In this document: positions 46,640 through 56,461 of the stretch, one piece after another
How the letters are laid out: each line of letters begins with the position of its first letter
How positions within the stretch are numbered: position 1 is the stretch's first letter
NCBI RefSeq assembly: GCF_016009175.1
Contig: NZ_JADUCM010000002.1
Location: 248,001 to 312,000 of the forward strand
From: Pseudomonas alkylphenolica
GTDB lineage: Bacteria > Pseudomonadota > Gammaproteobacteria > Pseudomonadales > Pseudomonadaceae
Direction: 5' to 3'
Length of the DNA: 64,000 nucleotides
Notes under the pieces: generated by a model
What the model saw: only the letters and a program-made list of their open reading frames with translations
What the model was told of the DNA's origin: nothing
The model's database searches: none
Translations under genes and position numbers: made by a program

Positions 46640-47779
46640 ATGCGTTGGGGTACCTATTTCGCCGTGCTGAGCGCGGTGCTCAGTGTCGGCCTGGCGCTGG
46701 GTGTGAGCATGCCGCTGGTGTCCCTGCGCCTGGAAAGCTGGGGCTACGGCAGCTTCGCCATCGGGGTAATGGCGGCGATGCCGGCCATCGGCGTCTTGCT
46801 CGGGGCCAGCCTGTCCAGCCGGCTCGCCGCCCGCTTTGGCACGCCGGGGCTGATGCGTTTATGCCTGTGGGCCGGCGCACTGTCCATCGGGCTGCTGGCG
46901 TTGTTGCCCAGTTACCCGCTGTGGTTGGTGCTGCGCCTGCTGATTGGCATGATCCTGACCATTGTGTTCATCCTCGGCGAAAGCTGGATCAACCAGCTGG
47001 TAGTCGAGCAATGGCGTGGTCGGCTGGTGGCGTTGTACGGCAGCAGTTATGCCTTGAGCCAGCTGGCCGGGCCGTTGCTGCTGGGGGTGCTGGGCTCGGA
47101 AGATGACTTCGGCTTCTGGGTGGGCGCGGGCTTGTTGCTGCTGGCACCGCTGGTGCTGCTGGGGCGTGACGGCGCGCCCAGTGCAGAATCGTGCAGCGTT
47201 ACTCTGTTCGACCTGATCGGCTTTTGCCGGCGCTTGCCGGTCATTGCCTGGGCGATTGCCCTGTTCGCCGCCTTCGAAGCGATGATTCTGACCCTGCTGC
47301 CGGTGTACTGCCTGCAGCAAGGGTTCACCACCGAGATTGCCTTGTTCATGGTCAGCACCGTGGTGGTGGGCGATGCGCTGTTGCAGCTGCCTATCGGTGC
47401 GTTGGCCGACCGCATGTCTCGGCGCACGTTGTTCACCGGTTGTGCGCTGACCTTGCTGGTGTCGAGCCTGGCGATTCCGCTGATGCTGCACACCTGGGCG
47501 ATCTGGCCGTTGTGGGTGCTGTTCGGAGCCAGTGCCGGTGGGCTGTTCACCTTGTCGCTGGTACTGATCGGTGAGCGCTACCGGGATGACGCGCTGGTGC
47601 GTGCCAACGCCCACGTCGCTCAGCTCTGGGGCATAGGCTGCCTGATCGGGCCGCTGGTGGCGGGGGCTGGCAGCCAATGGATCAGCGGGCATGCCTTGCC
47701 GTTGCTGATGGCGGCCGGCGCTGCCGGGCTGGTGCTGTTGGCCCGACGACCCAACGCTTTCGAGCCAGCCGCCGCCTAG
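46640..47779 (+). CDS. MFS transporter, YcaD-like
   Basis: Major facilitator of 379 residues with about twelve hydrophobic segments. The cytoplasmic loop between helices 2 and 3 carries the family motif (SSRLAARFGTPGLMR), and the second half repeats it (GALADRMSRRTLF). The start at ATG 46640 is set by AAAGGAG 7 bases before it. Substrate unknown; resemblance to YcaD/UMF2-type carriers suggests efflux of small molecules. The stop overlaps the end of the convergent PLD-like gene by 4 bases. Confidence 0.85.
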   Translation: MRWGTYFAVLSAVLSVGLALGVSMPLVSLRLESWGYGSFAIGVMAAMPAIGVLLGASLSSRLAARFGTPGLMRLCLWAGALSIGLLALLPSYPLWLVLRLLIGMILTIVFILGESWINQLVVEQWRGRLVALYGSSYALSQLAGPLLLGVLGSEDDFGFWVGAGLLLLAPLVLLGRDGAPSAESCSVTLFDLIGFCRRLPVIAWAIALFAAFEAMILTLLPVYCLQQGFTTEIALFMVSTVVVGDALLQLPIGALADRMSRRTLFTGCALTLLVSSLAIPLMLHTWAIWPLWVLFGASAGGLFTLSLVLIGERYRDDALVRANAHVAQLWGIGCLIGPLVAGAGSQWISGHALPLLMAAGAAGLVLLARRPNAFEPAAA

Positions 47780-49365
47780 AGCATCCGCTCGAGGCCAACG
47801 GCCTTGCTGATCCAGGCATTGAAGCGGCGCCAGAGCCCGCCTGGCTCGGTGGTCAGGGTGTGCAGCTGGTGGTTGTCCTCGGTTACCCACACCAGCTTGC
47901 CGTCACTCAGCTGGGGCTGATAGCTCAGCGCCGGGGCCATGCCCTGGGCGGCCAGGTAGCGGGTGTATTCGGCCAGCTCCGGGCTGTCGACCAGCACGCC
48001 CACTTCGGTATTCCACAGTACCGAGCGCGGGTCGAAGTTGAACGAGCCGATAAACGTCTTGCGTCGATCGAGGATGATCGCCTTGCTGTGCAGGCTGGAA
48101 TCGGAGCTGCCATGCAGGCTCAGCGTCCGCGGGCGGGGCGCGCCGGGCTGGCGGCGCAATTCGTAAAGCTGCACGCCGTGCTCCAGCAGCGCCTTGCGGT
48201 ACGGCGCATAGCCACCATGCACGGCAGGTACGTCTGTGGCCTCCAGCGAGTTGGTCAGCAGCTTGACCGAGACACCGGCATCGGCCTGACTGGTCAGGTA
48301 GACCAGCCCGGTTTCACCGGGGACGAAATACGCCGATATCAGGATCAGCTCGTGCTGTACCGCATTCAGGTCCGGGAGCAGCTGGCGGGTCAGCAGCAGT
48401 TGCGGGTCGGGTTCGTCTCGGGCCAGGACCTTGCTCGGCGCATCCCAGACGGCCTGGTTGTGCGCCCAGATCAGCTCGTTGCGCCAGACGCCCAGGCGTG
48501 GGTTGGTCTGGTACGCCATCAGGCGGTCATACAGATCCTTGTGCTTGATCCGCGCCTCGACCAGCGACGCCTCCAGGCGCTGGCGGCTGGCCTGCAGGTC
48601 GTCGGCATCGGGTTTGCGCCAGAGGAAGTCTTCGATCGGTTGGCTCAGGGCGCTGTTCCAGTACTGGTCAAAGCTGTGGCCCAGCTGTTCGGCAACCGGG
48701 CCGACACCGAGCAGGTCGATGTCGGTGAAGTTCAGGTTGGGCTTGGCGTCAAAGTATTCGTCACCCAGGTTGCGACCGCCGACGATGGCCATGCTGTTAT
48801 CCACCAGCCACAGCTTGTTGTGCATGCGCCGGTGCTGCAGCCTCAGGTTGAACAGCCGGCCGACCGCCCGGGTGACGCCGGTGCTGCGGCCCAGCTGCAG
48901 CGGGTTGAACACGCGGATGTGGATGTTGGGGTGGGCGTTGAGCGCGCCCATCTTGTCTTCAAGGTCATCGCTGTTGGTGTCGTCGAGCAGGATACGGATG
49001 CGTACGCCTCGGTCGGCTGCCTGCAACAGCTCATGAACCAGCGCACGGGTGCTCAGGCCGTCATGGACGATGTAGTACTGCAGGTCGATGCTCGACTGGG
49101 CATTGCGGATCAGCTCGGCGCGGGCGCGAAACGCTTCATTGCTGTTGGGCAGCAAGCGAAAGCCGGAGCGCCCCTCGTAGCTGGCGGCCTGGCGTTGCAC
49201 CGAGCGGCCAAAGGCCGAGTCGCTGGCAGGCAAGGCCTGGGTGACTTCCCGAGGCTGGCTGATACTGGCGCATCCGCTGAGCACGAACAGCAGCGACAGT
49301 AGCAGGGGCAGCGTGCACGGGCTTCTCAAGGTGCAGGGTCCTTTACGACAGAGGTGGAGGGGCAT
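47776..49365 (-). CDS. Phospholipase D-like lipoprotein
   Basis: Predicted lipoprotein with two PLD catalytic motifs. A type II signal (LPLLLSLLFVLSGCAS, lipobox LSGC) is followed by the PLD repeats: HNKLWLVDNSMAIVGGRN (about 180-200) and HSKAIILDRRKTFIGSFNF (about 420-440), both with HKD residues intact. Cardiolipin synthase/phospholipase activity at the envelope is inferred. ATG 49365 is the annotated start, 529 residues; TTG 49329 behind AAAGGA would give a cleaner signal peptide. Confidence 0.88.
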   Translation of the reverse strand: MPLHLCRKGPCTLRSPCTLPLLLSLLFVLSGCASISQPREVTQALPASDSAFGRSVQRQAASYEGRSGFRLLPNSNEAFRARAELIRNAQSSIDLQYYIVHDGLSTRALVHELLQAADRGVRIRILLDDTNSDDLEDKMGALNAHPNIHIRVFNPLQLGRSTGVTRAVGRLFNLRLQHRRMHNKLWLVDNSMAIVGGRNLGDEYFDAKPNLNFTDIDLLGVGPVAEQLGHSFDQYWNSALSQPIEDFLWRKPDADDLQASRQRLEASLVEARIKHKDLYDRLMAYQTNPRLGVWRNELIWAHNQAVWDAPSKVLARDEPDPQLLLTRQLLPDLNAVQHELILISAYFVPGETGLVYLTSQADAGVSVKLLTNSLEATDVPAVHGGYAPYRKALLEHGVQLYELRRQPGAPRPRTLSLHGSSDSSLHSKAIILDRRKTFIGSFNFDPRSVLWNTEVGVLVDSPELAEYTRYLAAQGMAPALSYQPQLSDGKLVWVTEDNHQLHTLTTEPGGLWRRFNAWISKAVGLERML

Positions 49366-49388
49366 CAACCGCGAGCGGCGGCGGCACG

Positions 49389-50819
49389 TTACGCGTCAGT
49401 GGCGGCCTCGGCCAGTAGACGAATGGCGGTCTCACCCACCTTGCGCACGGCAGCTTCGATTGCCTGTGTCGGGCGCGCGGCAAAATTCATCCGCAAGCAG
49501 TTACGGTACTTGCCCGAGGCGGAAAAAATGCTGCCCACGGCGATCTGCACACCCTGCCCAAGTAAAGCCCGGTTCAGGCGAAGGGTATCGAAACTTTCCG
49601 GCAATTCCACCCACAGCATGAAGCCACCCTGGGGGCGGCTGGCGCGGGTGCCGGGTGGAAAGTAGCGGGTCACCCAGTCACTCATCTGGTCGCGGCCACG
49701 CTGGTACTGGCTACGCATGCGCCGCAAGTGCGGCTGGTAGTGACCGCCTTCGATGAAGTCGGCAATTGCCAGTTGCGGCTGGGTGGCAGTGCAGCCGGTG
49801 CTGATGTACTTCATATGCAGCACCCGCTCCAGGTAGCGCCCCGGCGCGACCCAGCCGATGCGCAGGCCGGGGGCGAGGGTCTTGGAGAACGAACTGCAGA
49901 GCAGCACGCGGCCGTCTTCGTCGAACGACTTGATGGTGCGCGGGCGAGGGTAGGTGTAGGCCAGGTCGCCATACACGTCATCTTCGAGGATGGCCACGTC
50001 GAAGCGCTGGGCCAGGGTCAGCAGGGCCTTCTTGCGTGCCTCGGGCATGATGTAGCCAAGCGGGTTGTTGCAATTCGGGGTGATCTGGATGAGTTTGATC
50101 GGCCACTGTTCCAGCGCCAGCTCGAGGGCTTCCAGGCTGATGCCGGTGAGCGGGTCGGTGGGAATCTCCAGGGCCTTCATGCCCAGCCCCTTGAGGGTTT
50201 GCATGGCGCCATGAAAGCTCGGCGAGTCGACCGCAACGATATCGCCGGGTTGGCACACGGCGCGGATGCTCGCAGACAGGGCTTCGTGGCAGCCGGTGGT
50301 CACCACCAGGTCGGCCGGGTCGATACTGCAGCCGGAGTCGAGCATCAGCCGGGCGATTTGTTCGCGCAGTGCCAGGGTGCCGGAAATGGTGTCGTAATAC
50401 AGCCCCGGCATGTCCTGGCGCCGGCTCAATTGCGCCAGGCTGCGCAACAGCGGCTTGAGTGTCGGGCTGTCGACATCCGGCATGCCGCGGCCCAGTTGCA
50501 CGACGTCCTTGTTCGGTACGCTGCGTACCAGCTCGATGACCTGCTCCCACTGCGAGATCTCTACCGGGCGCTGTGCGGGCCGGCTGATGGCGGGCAGGGC
50601 GGGGAGGCTGCGATCGATCGGCACAAAGTAACCGGATTTCGGGCGCGGTGCGGCCAGGCCATTGTCTTCGAGCAGGCGATAGGCCTGTTGCACGGTGCTC
50701 AGGCTCACCCCGTGCTCCACGCTCAGGGCGCGCACCGAGGGCAAGCGATCGCCCGGCCGGTACAGGCCCTGTTCGATGCGGGCACCCAGCAGCTCGGCAA
50801 GGTTGACGTAAAGGCTCAT
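49389..50819 (-). CDS. MocR-type GntR/aminotransferase transcriptional regulator
   Basis: PLP-dependent regulator of 476 residues (PdxR/MocR class). An N-terminal GntR winged helix (about 1-70; YRPGDRLPSVRALSVEHGVS, STVQQAYRLLEDNGL) is joined to a fold-type I aminotransferase domain. PLP residues visible: GCHEALSAS, ITPNCNNPLGYIM, and the Schiff-base Lys in CSSFSKTLAPGLRIGW. Such proteins sense PLP-amino acid adducts. Three copies of a candidate operator lie in the 178-base gap to the DUF1127 gene. Target not known. Confidence 0.9.
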   Translation of the reverse strand: MSLYVNLAELLGARIEQGLYRPGDRLPSVRALSVEHGVSLSTVQQAYRLLEDNGLAAPRPKSGYFVPIDRSLPALPAISRPAQRPVEISQWEQVIELVRSVPNKDVVQLGRGMPDVDSPTLKPLLRSLAQLSRRQDMPGLYYDTISGTLALREQIARLMLDSGCSIDPADLVVTTGCHEALSASIRAVCQPGDIVAVDSPSFHGAMQTLKGLGMKALEIPTDPLTGISLEALELALEQWPIKLIQITPNCNNPLGYIMPEARKKALLTLAQRFDVAILEDDVYGDLAYTYPRPRTIKSFDEDGRVLLCSSFSKTLAPGLRIGWVAPGRYLERVLHMKYISTGCTATQPQLAIADFIEGGHYQPHLRRMRSQYQRGRDQMSDWVTRYFPPGTRASRPQGGFMLWVELPESFDTLRLNRALLGQGVQIAVGSIFSASGKYRNCLRMNFAARPTQAIEAAVRKVGETAIRLLAEAATDA

Positions 50820-50851
50820 GGCATACTCCAGCGCAGTCTTTCAGTCGCAAA

Positions 50852-50940
50852 CCAGTACAGATACTGAAAATTTAGCGCATTCAGTCAGAAAATCAGCAAT
50901 TCTGTATGGAAATAATACACCGCTTTTGAATCTGTAATGG
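50852..50940. promoter_or_regulatory. Three copies of ATCTGTANTGG, candidate MocR-type operators
   Basis: ATCTGTACTGG on the minus strand (50852-50862), TTCTGTATGG (50900-50909) and ATCTGTAATGG (50930-50940) lie in the divergent MocR-DUF1127 gap. Repeated half-sites of this kind are the usual binding pattern for MocR regulators. Confidence 0.5.
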
Positions 50941-50997
50941 TTTCTCTCTTTCGCGCATGCTTTTCCTACGGTTAGCCCACCCCGGAGGAATCAAGCA

Positions 50998-51228
50998 ATG
51001 AGCGGTATGAGCGATGTGCGCCTTAAATTGCACGCGGAAGAACTGAGCCGGGAACGGCGTGTTCAGTTGGTTGATGTACCGGCCGGGCTGGGCCGCTGGG
51101 GGCTGATGGCGCACCGTTGGCACAGCCGTCGCGCGCTGCTGGAGCTGACGCCCGAGCAGTTGCGCGATATCGGCCTGACGCCCGCGCAGGCGCGTGAAGA
51201 GGGGCTCAAGCCTTTCTGGCGTTCCTAG
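50998..51228 (+). CDS. DUF1127 small protein
   Basis: Protein of 76 residues. The C-terminal YjiS-like/DUF1127 segment HRWHSRRALLELTPEQLRDI, followed by GLTPAQAREEGLKPFWR, is diagnostic. Members are small Arg-rich proteins, some implicated in phosphate or RNA metabolism in other bacteria; the function here is unknown. Ribosome site CGGAGGA is near ideal. It diverges from the MocR gene and its end overlaps the convergent oxidase by 4 bases. Confidence 0.85.
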   Translation: MSGMSDVRLKLHAEELSRERRVQLVDVPAGLGRWGLMAHRWHSRRALLELTPEQLRDIGLTPAQAREEGLKPFWRS

Positions 51229-52529
51229 ACCAGTTCCTTGAGGCGATGCCAGAGCATGCCCAGGGCCAGCAGCGGCGAGCGCAGGTGCTTGCCGCCAGGG
51301 AAGGTCATGTGCGGAACCTGGGCAAACAGGTCGAAACGACCGGCCTGTTGGCCGCTGATCGCCTCGCCCAGCAGCCGGCCGGCCAGGTGCGTGGCGTTCA
51401 GGCCGTGGCCGGCGTAGGCCTGGGCATAGTAGACATTGGGCTGCTCGCGCAGGCGGCCGATCTGCGGCAGGCGGTTGGCGCCGATGCCGATCATGCCGCC
51501 CCACTGGTAGTCGATGCGCGTATCCGCCAGCTGCGGGAATACCTTGAGCATCTTCGGTCGCATGTACCCGGCGATGTCTTGTGGATCACGCCCGGAGTAG
51601 TGACAAGCGCCGCCGAACAGCAACCGGCGGTCGGCCGACAGGCGGAAGTAATCAACCGTTACCCGTTGGTCGCACACCGCCATGTTTTGCGGTAGCAGTT
51701 GCCGGGCCTGGGCTTCGCTCAAGGGCTCGGTGGCGATGATGTAGCTGCCGGCGGGCAGGATCTTGCCGCCCAGTTGTGGGTTGAGGTTGTTCAGGTAGGC
51801 ATTGCAGGCCAGCACCAGTGTTTTGGCGCGTACCGAGCCTTGGGCGGTGTGGACCCGCACCTGCGGACCGTAGTCGATGCGGGTGACCGGCGACTGCTCA
51901 TGCAGCGTTACCCCGAGCCGCGCCGCCACCGCCGCTTCGCCGATGGCGAGGTTCAGCGGGTGCAGGTGGCCCGAGCCCATGTCGATCATGCCGCCGACGT
52001 AACGCTCGGAGCCAATCACCGAGTGCATCTGCCCCGGCTCTACCAGGCGTAATTCGTGGCGGTAGCCCAGGCTGTGCAGTTCTTCGGCATCATCGATGAA
52101 GCCCTGGTAGTCCCGCGGCTTGTTGGCCAGGTCGCAGTAGCCCCAGGTCAGGTCGCAGTCGATGGCGTGACGCTCGATGCGCTCACGGACAATCTCTACC
52201 GCCTCCAGGCCCATCAGCTTCAGCGCCCGTACACCGCTCTCACCCAGCTGCGGGCGGAACTGCTCAAGGCCATGACCGACCCCGCGAATCAACTGACCGC
52301 CATTACGGCCGCTGGCGCCCCAGCCGATGCGCCGGGCTTCCAGCAGCACCACGCTGAGGCCGCGCTCGGCCAGCTCGATGGCGGTGTTCAGCCCGGAGTA
52401 GCCGCCACCGACCACGCAGACGTCGCACTGCTGCTCGCCGGCCAAGGGTGCGTAGTCCGGCTGCGGAGCACTGCTGGCGGCATAGTAGGAGGCGGTGTGC
52501 GAAGCAGGCAGCGGGGCACCGGCGGTCAT
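51225..52529 (-). CDS. puuB: FAD-dependent oxidase, gamma-glutamylputrescine oxidase-like
   Basis: FAD-linked oxidoreductase of the DAO family, 434 residues. The N-terminal dinucleotide motif is CVVGGGYSGLNTAIELAERG and the GWGASGRNGGQLIRG phrase is typical of PuuB/PauB-type enzymes. LLFGGACHYSGRDPQDI and a C-terminal QAYAGHGLNATHLAGRL complete the FAD site. It would oxidise gamma-glutamyl-putrescine to the aldehyde used by the aldehyde dehydrogenases above. It is not adjacent to the puuA-puuC-puuD unit. Confidence 0.88.
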   Translation of the reverse strand: MTAGAPLPASHTASYYAASSAPQPDYAPLAGEQQCDVCVVGGGYSGLNTAIELAERGLSVVLLEARRIGWGASGRNGGQLIRGVGHGLEQFRPQLGESGVRALKLMGLEAVEIVRERIERHAIDCDLTWGYCDLANKPRDYQGFIDDAEELHSLGYRHELRLVEPGQMHSVIGSERYVGGMIDMGSGHLHPLNLAIGEAAVAARLGVTLHEQSPVTRIDYGPQVRVHTAQGSVRAKTLVLACNAYLNNLNPQLGGKILPAGSYIIATEPLSEAQARQLLPQNMAVCDQRVTVDYFRLSADRRLLFGGACHYSGRDPQDIAGYMRPKMLKVFPQLADTRIDYQWGGMIGIGANRLPQIGRLREQPNVYYAQAYAGHGLNATHLAGRLLGEAISGQQAGRFDLFAQVPHMTFPGGKHLRSPLLALGMLWHRLKELV

Positions 52530-52641
52530 GGGGTCATCCTGATTCGGGTGTTTGGAAAAATTGACGCAGGATAAGCCGTGCTTTCACGGTGGGGCAACCA
52601 TGAGGCAAAATTGGCCTTTCCCTGTTTCAGCCAAGGCCGCC

Positions 52642-52995
52642 ATGAGTTGCAACCAGCACAAGATCCGCTTCCTGCGTGAGCAGATCCCGTCCTTCGAATG
52701 CGTGCCCGGCTGTCACGATTGCTGCGGGCCGGTGACCACCTCGTCGCAAGAGATGGCGCGCCTGCCGCGCAAGAGCGCTGCCGAGCAAGAGGCGGCCCTG
52801 GCCGAGCTCAACTGCGTGCACCTGGGGCCCAACGGCTGCACCGTGTATGAGGAGCGGCCGCTGATCTGCCGGTTGTTCGGCACCACGCCGCGCCTGCCAT
52901 GCCCCAATGGTCGCGGCCCGGCCGAGATGATCGACCCGCAGGCCGAAAAGCTGGTGCACGCGTACATCGCCAGCACCCGCCAGGTGCTGGTCTGA
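52642..52995 (+). CDS. YkgJ-type Cys-cluster protein
   Basis: Protein of 117 residues in the zinc/iron-chelating YkgJ family. The cluster CVPGCHDCCGP (CxxxCxxCC) is followed by CVHLGPNGCTVYEERPLICR and LFGTTPRLPCP, giving the eight-Cys pattern. Start at ATG 52642 behind AAGG; in-frame starts at 52552 or 52600 lack a ribosome site. Function unknown; it lies between the oxidase and dadR without clear operon links. Confidence 0.85.
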   Translation: MSCNQHKIRFLREQIPSFECVPGCHDCCGPVTTSSQEMARLPRKSAAEQEAALAELNCVHLGPNGCTVYEERPLICRLFGTTPRLPCPNGRGPAEMIDPQAEKLVHAYIASTRQVLV

Positions 52996-52998
52996 AGC

Positions 52999-53487
52999 TC
53001 AGTCCGGAATCGGCAGGTTAAGGCTTTCCTTGACCTCTTCCATGACGATGTAACTCTTCGATTCGCGCACGTGCGGCAGCTTGAGCAGGATGTCGCCCAG
53101 CAGCTTGCGGTAGGAGGCCATCTCCGAAATCCGCGCCTTCACCAGGTAGTCGAAGTCGCCCGACACCAGGTGGCATTCCAGTACGTGGGGCAGTTTCAGC
53201 ACCGCGCGGCGAAACTCCTCGAAAGTATCCCCCGACTTGTAGTCCAGGCTGATCTCGACGAACACCAGCAGGCTGCCCTTGAGGTGCTGCGGGTTGAGCC
53301 GGGCGTTGTAGCCCATGATGATGCCCTCGCGCTCCAGGCGCCGCACCCGCTCGGTGCAGGGTGTGGTCGACAACCCGACTTTCTCGCCCAGCTCGGTAAA
53401 CGAGATACGCCCATCTGCCTGCAGGATCCGCAGGATATTGCGGTCGATCTTGTCCAGTTCGCGTTTGCTTTGATGCTGGGTTCTCAT
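52999..53487 (-). CDS. dadR: Lrp/AsnC-family regulator of D-alanine catabolism
   Basis: Leucine-responsive type regulator of 162 residues, called DadR in Pseudomonas. HTH region (about 15-65): KIDRNILRILQADGRISFTE and VGLSTTPCTERVRRLEREG. The RAM effector domain (about 75-150) contains GSLLVFVEISLDYKSG and HVLECHLVSGDFDYLVKARI. It diverges from dadA, which its homologue activates in response to alanine. The 156-base gap is AT-rich and should contain its sites. Confidence 0.95.
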   Translation of the reverse strand: MRTQHQSKRELDKIDRNILRILQADGRISFTELGEKVGLSTTPCTERVRRLEREGIIMGYNARLNPQHLKGSLLVFVEISLDYKSGDTFEEFRRAVLKLPHVLECHLVSGDFDYLVKARISEMASYRKLLGDILLKLPHVRESKSYIVMEEVKESLNLPIPD

Positions 53488-53601
53488 AGTGGATGCCCCT
53501 CCGTAAAAGCCTGCTTTGCCGAGAATTGTCGCCAAATATAGGCTTTTATATAGTGAAATGCACTGGTCATACATTCCTATACTGCGCGCATCTATGCCAT
53601 T

Positions 53602-53609
53602 AACAACAA
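53602..53609 (+). promoter_or_regulatory. Hfq/Crc-type CA motif in the dadA leader
   Basis: AACAACAA, a perfect AAYAAYAA match, is 34 bases before the dadA start. dad genes are carbon-source controlled in pseudomonads. Confidence 0.4.
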
Positions 53610-53643
53610 ATGTCAGCGGTACGCTGCGTCGAGGGTAATCAAC

Positions 53644-54945
53644 ATGCGAGTTCTGGTACTTGGTAGCGGTGTGATCGGAACCGCCAGTGCCTACTATCTG
53701 GCACGGCAGGGTTTTGAAGTCGTCGTGGTCGACCGTCAACCGGCCGTTGCCATGGAAACCAGTTTTGCCAACGCCGGCCAGGTCTCGCCGGGTTACGCCT
53801 CGCCATGGGCTGCCCCCGGCGTGCCGCTCAAGGCCATCAAGTGGCTGCTCGAGCGCCACGCCCCGTTGGCCATTAAAGCCACCGCCGACATCGATCAGTA
53901 CCTGTGGATGGCGCAAATGCTGCGCAACTGCACCGCCAACCGTTACGCGGTGAACAAGGAGCGCATGGTCCGTCTGTCCGAGTACAGCCGTGACTGCCTC
54001 GACGAGCTGCGCGCCGAAACCGGTATCGCCTACGAAGGCCGGACCCTGGGGACCACCCAGCTGTTCCGGACCCAGGCGCAACTGGACAGCGCGGCCAAAG
54101 ACATCGCGGTACTGGAGCAATCCGGCGTGCCGTACGAAGTGCTCGATCGCGCCGGCATCGCCCGCGTCGAACCGGCCCTGGCCAATGTCACCGACATCCT
54201 GGCCGGTGCCCTGCGCCTGCCCAACGACCAGACCGGCGACTGCCAGATGTTCACCACGCGTCTGGCGGAAATGGCGATCAAGCTCGGCGTCGAGTTCCGC
54301 TTCGGTCAGGACATTCAGCGCCTGGACTACGCCGGTGACCGCATCAACGGCGTATGGATCGACGGCAAGCTGGAAACCGCCGACCGTTACGTGCTGGCCC
54401 TGGGCAGCTATTCGCCACAACTGCTCAAGCCGCTGGGCATCAAGGCCCCGGTTTATCCGCTCAAAGGTTACTCGCTGACCGTGCCGATCACCGACCCGGC
54501 CATGGCCCCGACGTCGACCATTCTGGATGAGACCTACAAGGTCGCGATCACCCGTTTCGACAACCGTATCCGGGTTGGTGGCATGGCTGAAATCGCCGGT
54601 TTTGACCTGTCGCTCAATCCGCGTCGGCGCGAAACGCTGGAGATGATCGTCAACGATCTTTATCCTCGCGGCGGTGACCTGAGCCAAGCCAGTTTCTGGA
54701 CCGGCCTGCGTCCGACCACCCCGGACGGTACGCCGATCGTAGGCGCAACGCCGTTCCGCAACCTGTTCCTCAATACCGGTCACGGTACCTTGGGCTGGAC
54801 CATGGCTTGCGGCTCCGGACGCTTGCTGGCCGATCTGATCGCGCGCAAAAAGCCGCAGATCAGCGCCGAAGGTCTCGATATCTCTCGTTACGGAAAACAC
54901 CAGGAGCCTGCAAAACATGTCAGTCCAGCGCCAGCTCACCAATGA
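53644..54945 (+). CDS. dadA: D-amino acid dehydrogenase
   Basis: FAD-dependent, membrane-associated dehydrogenase that converts D-alanine and other D-amino acids to keto acids. The 433-residue protein has the N-terminal motif [20 protein letters not shown] and family phrases [20 protein letters not shown] and [20 protein letters not shown]. It is the first gene of dadA-ridA-dadX. The stop is inside the next gene: the two overlap by 29 bases. Confidence 0.97.
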   Translation: MRVLVLGSGVIGTASAYYLARQGFEVVVVDRQPAVAMETSFANAGQVSPGYASPWAAPGVPLKAIKWLLERHAPLAIKATADIDQYLWMAQMLRNCTANRYAVNKERMVRLSEYSRDCLDELRAETGIAYEGRTLGTTQLFRTQAQLDSAAKDIAVLEQSGVPYEVLDRAGIARVEPALANVTDILAGALRLPNDQTGDCQMFTTRLAEMAIKLGVEFRFGQDIQRLDYAGDRINGVWIDGKLETADRYVLALGSYSPQLLKPLGIKAPVYPLKGYSLTVPITDPAMAPTSTILDETYKVAITRFDNRIRVGGMAEIAGFDLSLNPRRRETLEMIVNDLYPRGGDLSQASFWTGLRPTTPDGTPIVGATPFRNLFLNTGHGTLGWTMACGSGRLLADLIARKKPQISAEGLDISRYGKHQEPAKHVSPAPAHQ

Positions 54946-55270
54946 GCGCATGAGCCAGATCGTTACCCACAATGGCACCGTCTACCTGGCGGGCCAGGTG
55001 GGCGACGACATGAATGCCGGCATTGAGCAGCAAACCCGCGAAACGCTGGCCAACATCGAGCGTCTACTGGACCTGGCGGGCACCGACAAGAGCCGTTTGC
55101 TCTCGGTGACCATCTACCTCAAGGACATCGATGCGCACTTCCAGGGCATGAACAGTGTCTGGGACCAGTGGCTGCCCAAGGGCGTCGCGCCGGCCCGTGC
55201 CACCGTTGAAGCCAAACTGTGCGAGCCGGAAATCCTCGTCGAGCTGTCGGTGGTGGCTGCACTGCCGTAA
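54917..55270 (+). CDS. RidA-family protein of the dad operon
   Basis: RidA/YjgF-like protein of 117 residues, expected to remove the imine formed by D-amino acid oxidation. It starts [20 protein letters not shown] and carries the substrate Arg in [20 protein letters not shown], where the second position and Glu residues fit the family. It overlaps dadA by 29 bases and lies upstream of dadX, matching PA5303. A second RidA is next to spoT. Confidence 0.9.
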   Translation: MSVQRQLTNERMSQIVTHNGTVYLAGQVGDDMNAGIEQQTRETLANIERLLDLAGTDKSRLLSVTIYLKDIDAHFQGMNSVWDQWLPKGVAPARATVEAKLCEPEILVELSVVAALP

Positions 55271-55283
55271 CCCGCAATCCCTC

Positions 55284-55333
55284 ACCCGGTGCCGCTTGCG
55301 GCCTACATGCCGCATTCGGGGGCCGGGTTTTTT
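55284..55333 (+). terminator. Terminator-like hairpin between ridA and dadX
   Basis: CCCGG (55285-55289) pairs with CCGGG (55323-55327), with an inner GCCGCTTGCGGC hairpin, then TTTTTTA. It could partly end dadA-ridA transcription before dadX. Confidence 0.5.
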
Positions 55334-55365
55334 ACTCTAACCAGACTGCCCAGAAGGCTGCCGTC

Positions 55366-56439
55366 ATGCGTCCTGCCCGTGCCCTCATCGATCTGCAAGC
55401 ACTGCGTCACAACTATCAACTGGCCCGCGAACTGTCCGGTGCCAAGGCTCTCGCGGTGATCAAGGCGGATGCCTATGGTCATGGCGCTGTACGCTGCGCA
55501 CTGGCGCTCGAACAACAGGCCGATGGTTTTGCCGTGGCCTGCATCGAGGAAGCCCTGGAGTTGCGCGCAGCCGGGATCAAGGCCCCGGTGTTGTTGCTCG
55601 AAGGCTTTTTCGAAGCCGGCGAGCTGGCGCTGATCGTCGAGCACGACCTGTGGTGTGTGGTGCATTCGCTGTGGCAACTGGAAGCGATCGAACAGACGGC
55701 GATGGCCAAGCCGATCAACGTCTGGCTCAAGCTCGACTCGGGCATGCACCGGGTCGGCCTGCACCCCAAGGATTACCAGAACGCCTACCAGCGCCTGCTG
55801 GCCACCGGCAAGGTGTCGAAAATTGTGCTCATGAGCCATTTCGCCCGTGCCGACGAGCTCGACAGCAGCGCCAGCAACGAGCAGGTCGCAGTGTTCCAGG
55901 CTGCACGGCAGGGCCTTAGCGCCGAGGTCAGTCTGCGCAATTCGCCTGCCGTACTGGGCTGGCCGCAGGTGCCCAGTGACTGGGTACGCCCCGGCATCAT
56001 GCTGTACGGTGCTACCCCGTTTGAGGTGCCGCAGGCCGAAGCAGCACGCCTGCAGCCGGTGATGACCCTGCAATCGCGGGTGATCAGCGTGCGCGAGCTG
56101 CCTTCCGGAGAGCCGGTAGGTTATGGCGCCAAGTTCATCAGCCCGCGTCCGACCCGGGTCGGTGTGGTTGCCATGGGCTATGCCGACGGTTACCCGCGCC
56201 AGGCGCCGACCGGAACGCCGGTGATGGTGGCTGGCAAACGCAGCCAGATCATCGGCCGGGTATCGATGGACATGCTTTGCATCGACCTCACCGATGTACC
56301 CGAGGCTGGCGTTGGCAGCCCGGTCGAATTGTGGGGCAAGCAGGTGCTGGCAAGCGATGTGGCGATGCAGGCGGGGATGATCCCGTACCAGATTTTCTGC
56401 AACCTCAAGCGCGTGCCGCTGGACTACAGCGGCGATTGA
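55366..56439 (+). CDS. dadX: Alanine racemase, catabolic
   Basis: PLP enzyme of 357 residues interconverting L- and D-alanine for the DadA pathway. Schiff-base Lys in [12 protein letters not shown]; catalytic Tyr region in [12 protein letters not shown]; substrate residues in [12 protein letters not shown] and [17 protein letters not shown] 55366 is chosen behind AGAAGG; a long upstream frame from 55219 is not credible. Being in the dad operon distinguishes it from Alr. Confidence 0.96.
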   Translation: MRPARALIDLQALRHNYQLARELSGAKALAVIKADAYGHGAVRCALALEQQADGFAVACIEEALELRAAGIKAPVLLLEGFFEAGELALIVEHDLWCVVHSLWQLEAIEQTAMAKPINVWLKLDSGMHRVGLHPKDYQNAYQRLLATGKVSKIVLMSHFARADELDSSASNEQVAVFQAARQGLSAEVSLRNSPAVLGWPQVPSDWVRPGIMLYGATPFEVPQAEAARLQPVMTLQSRVISVRELPSGEPVGYGAKFISPRPTRVGVVAMGYADGYPRQAPTGTPVMVAGKRSQIIGRVSMDMLCIDLTDVPEAGVGSPVELWGKQVLASDVAMQAGMIPYQIFCNLKRVPLDYSGD

Positions 56440-56461
56440 GGCGCCAAAGCGGACAGGCTGC

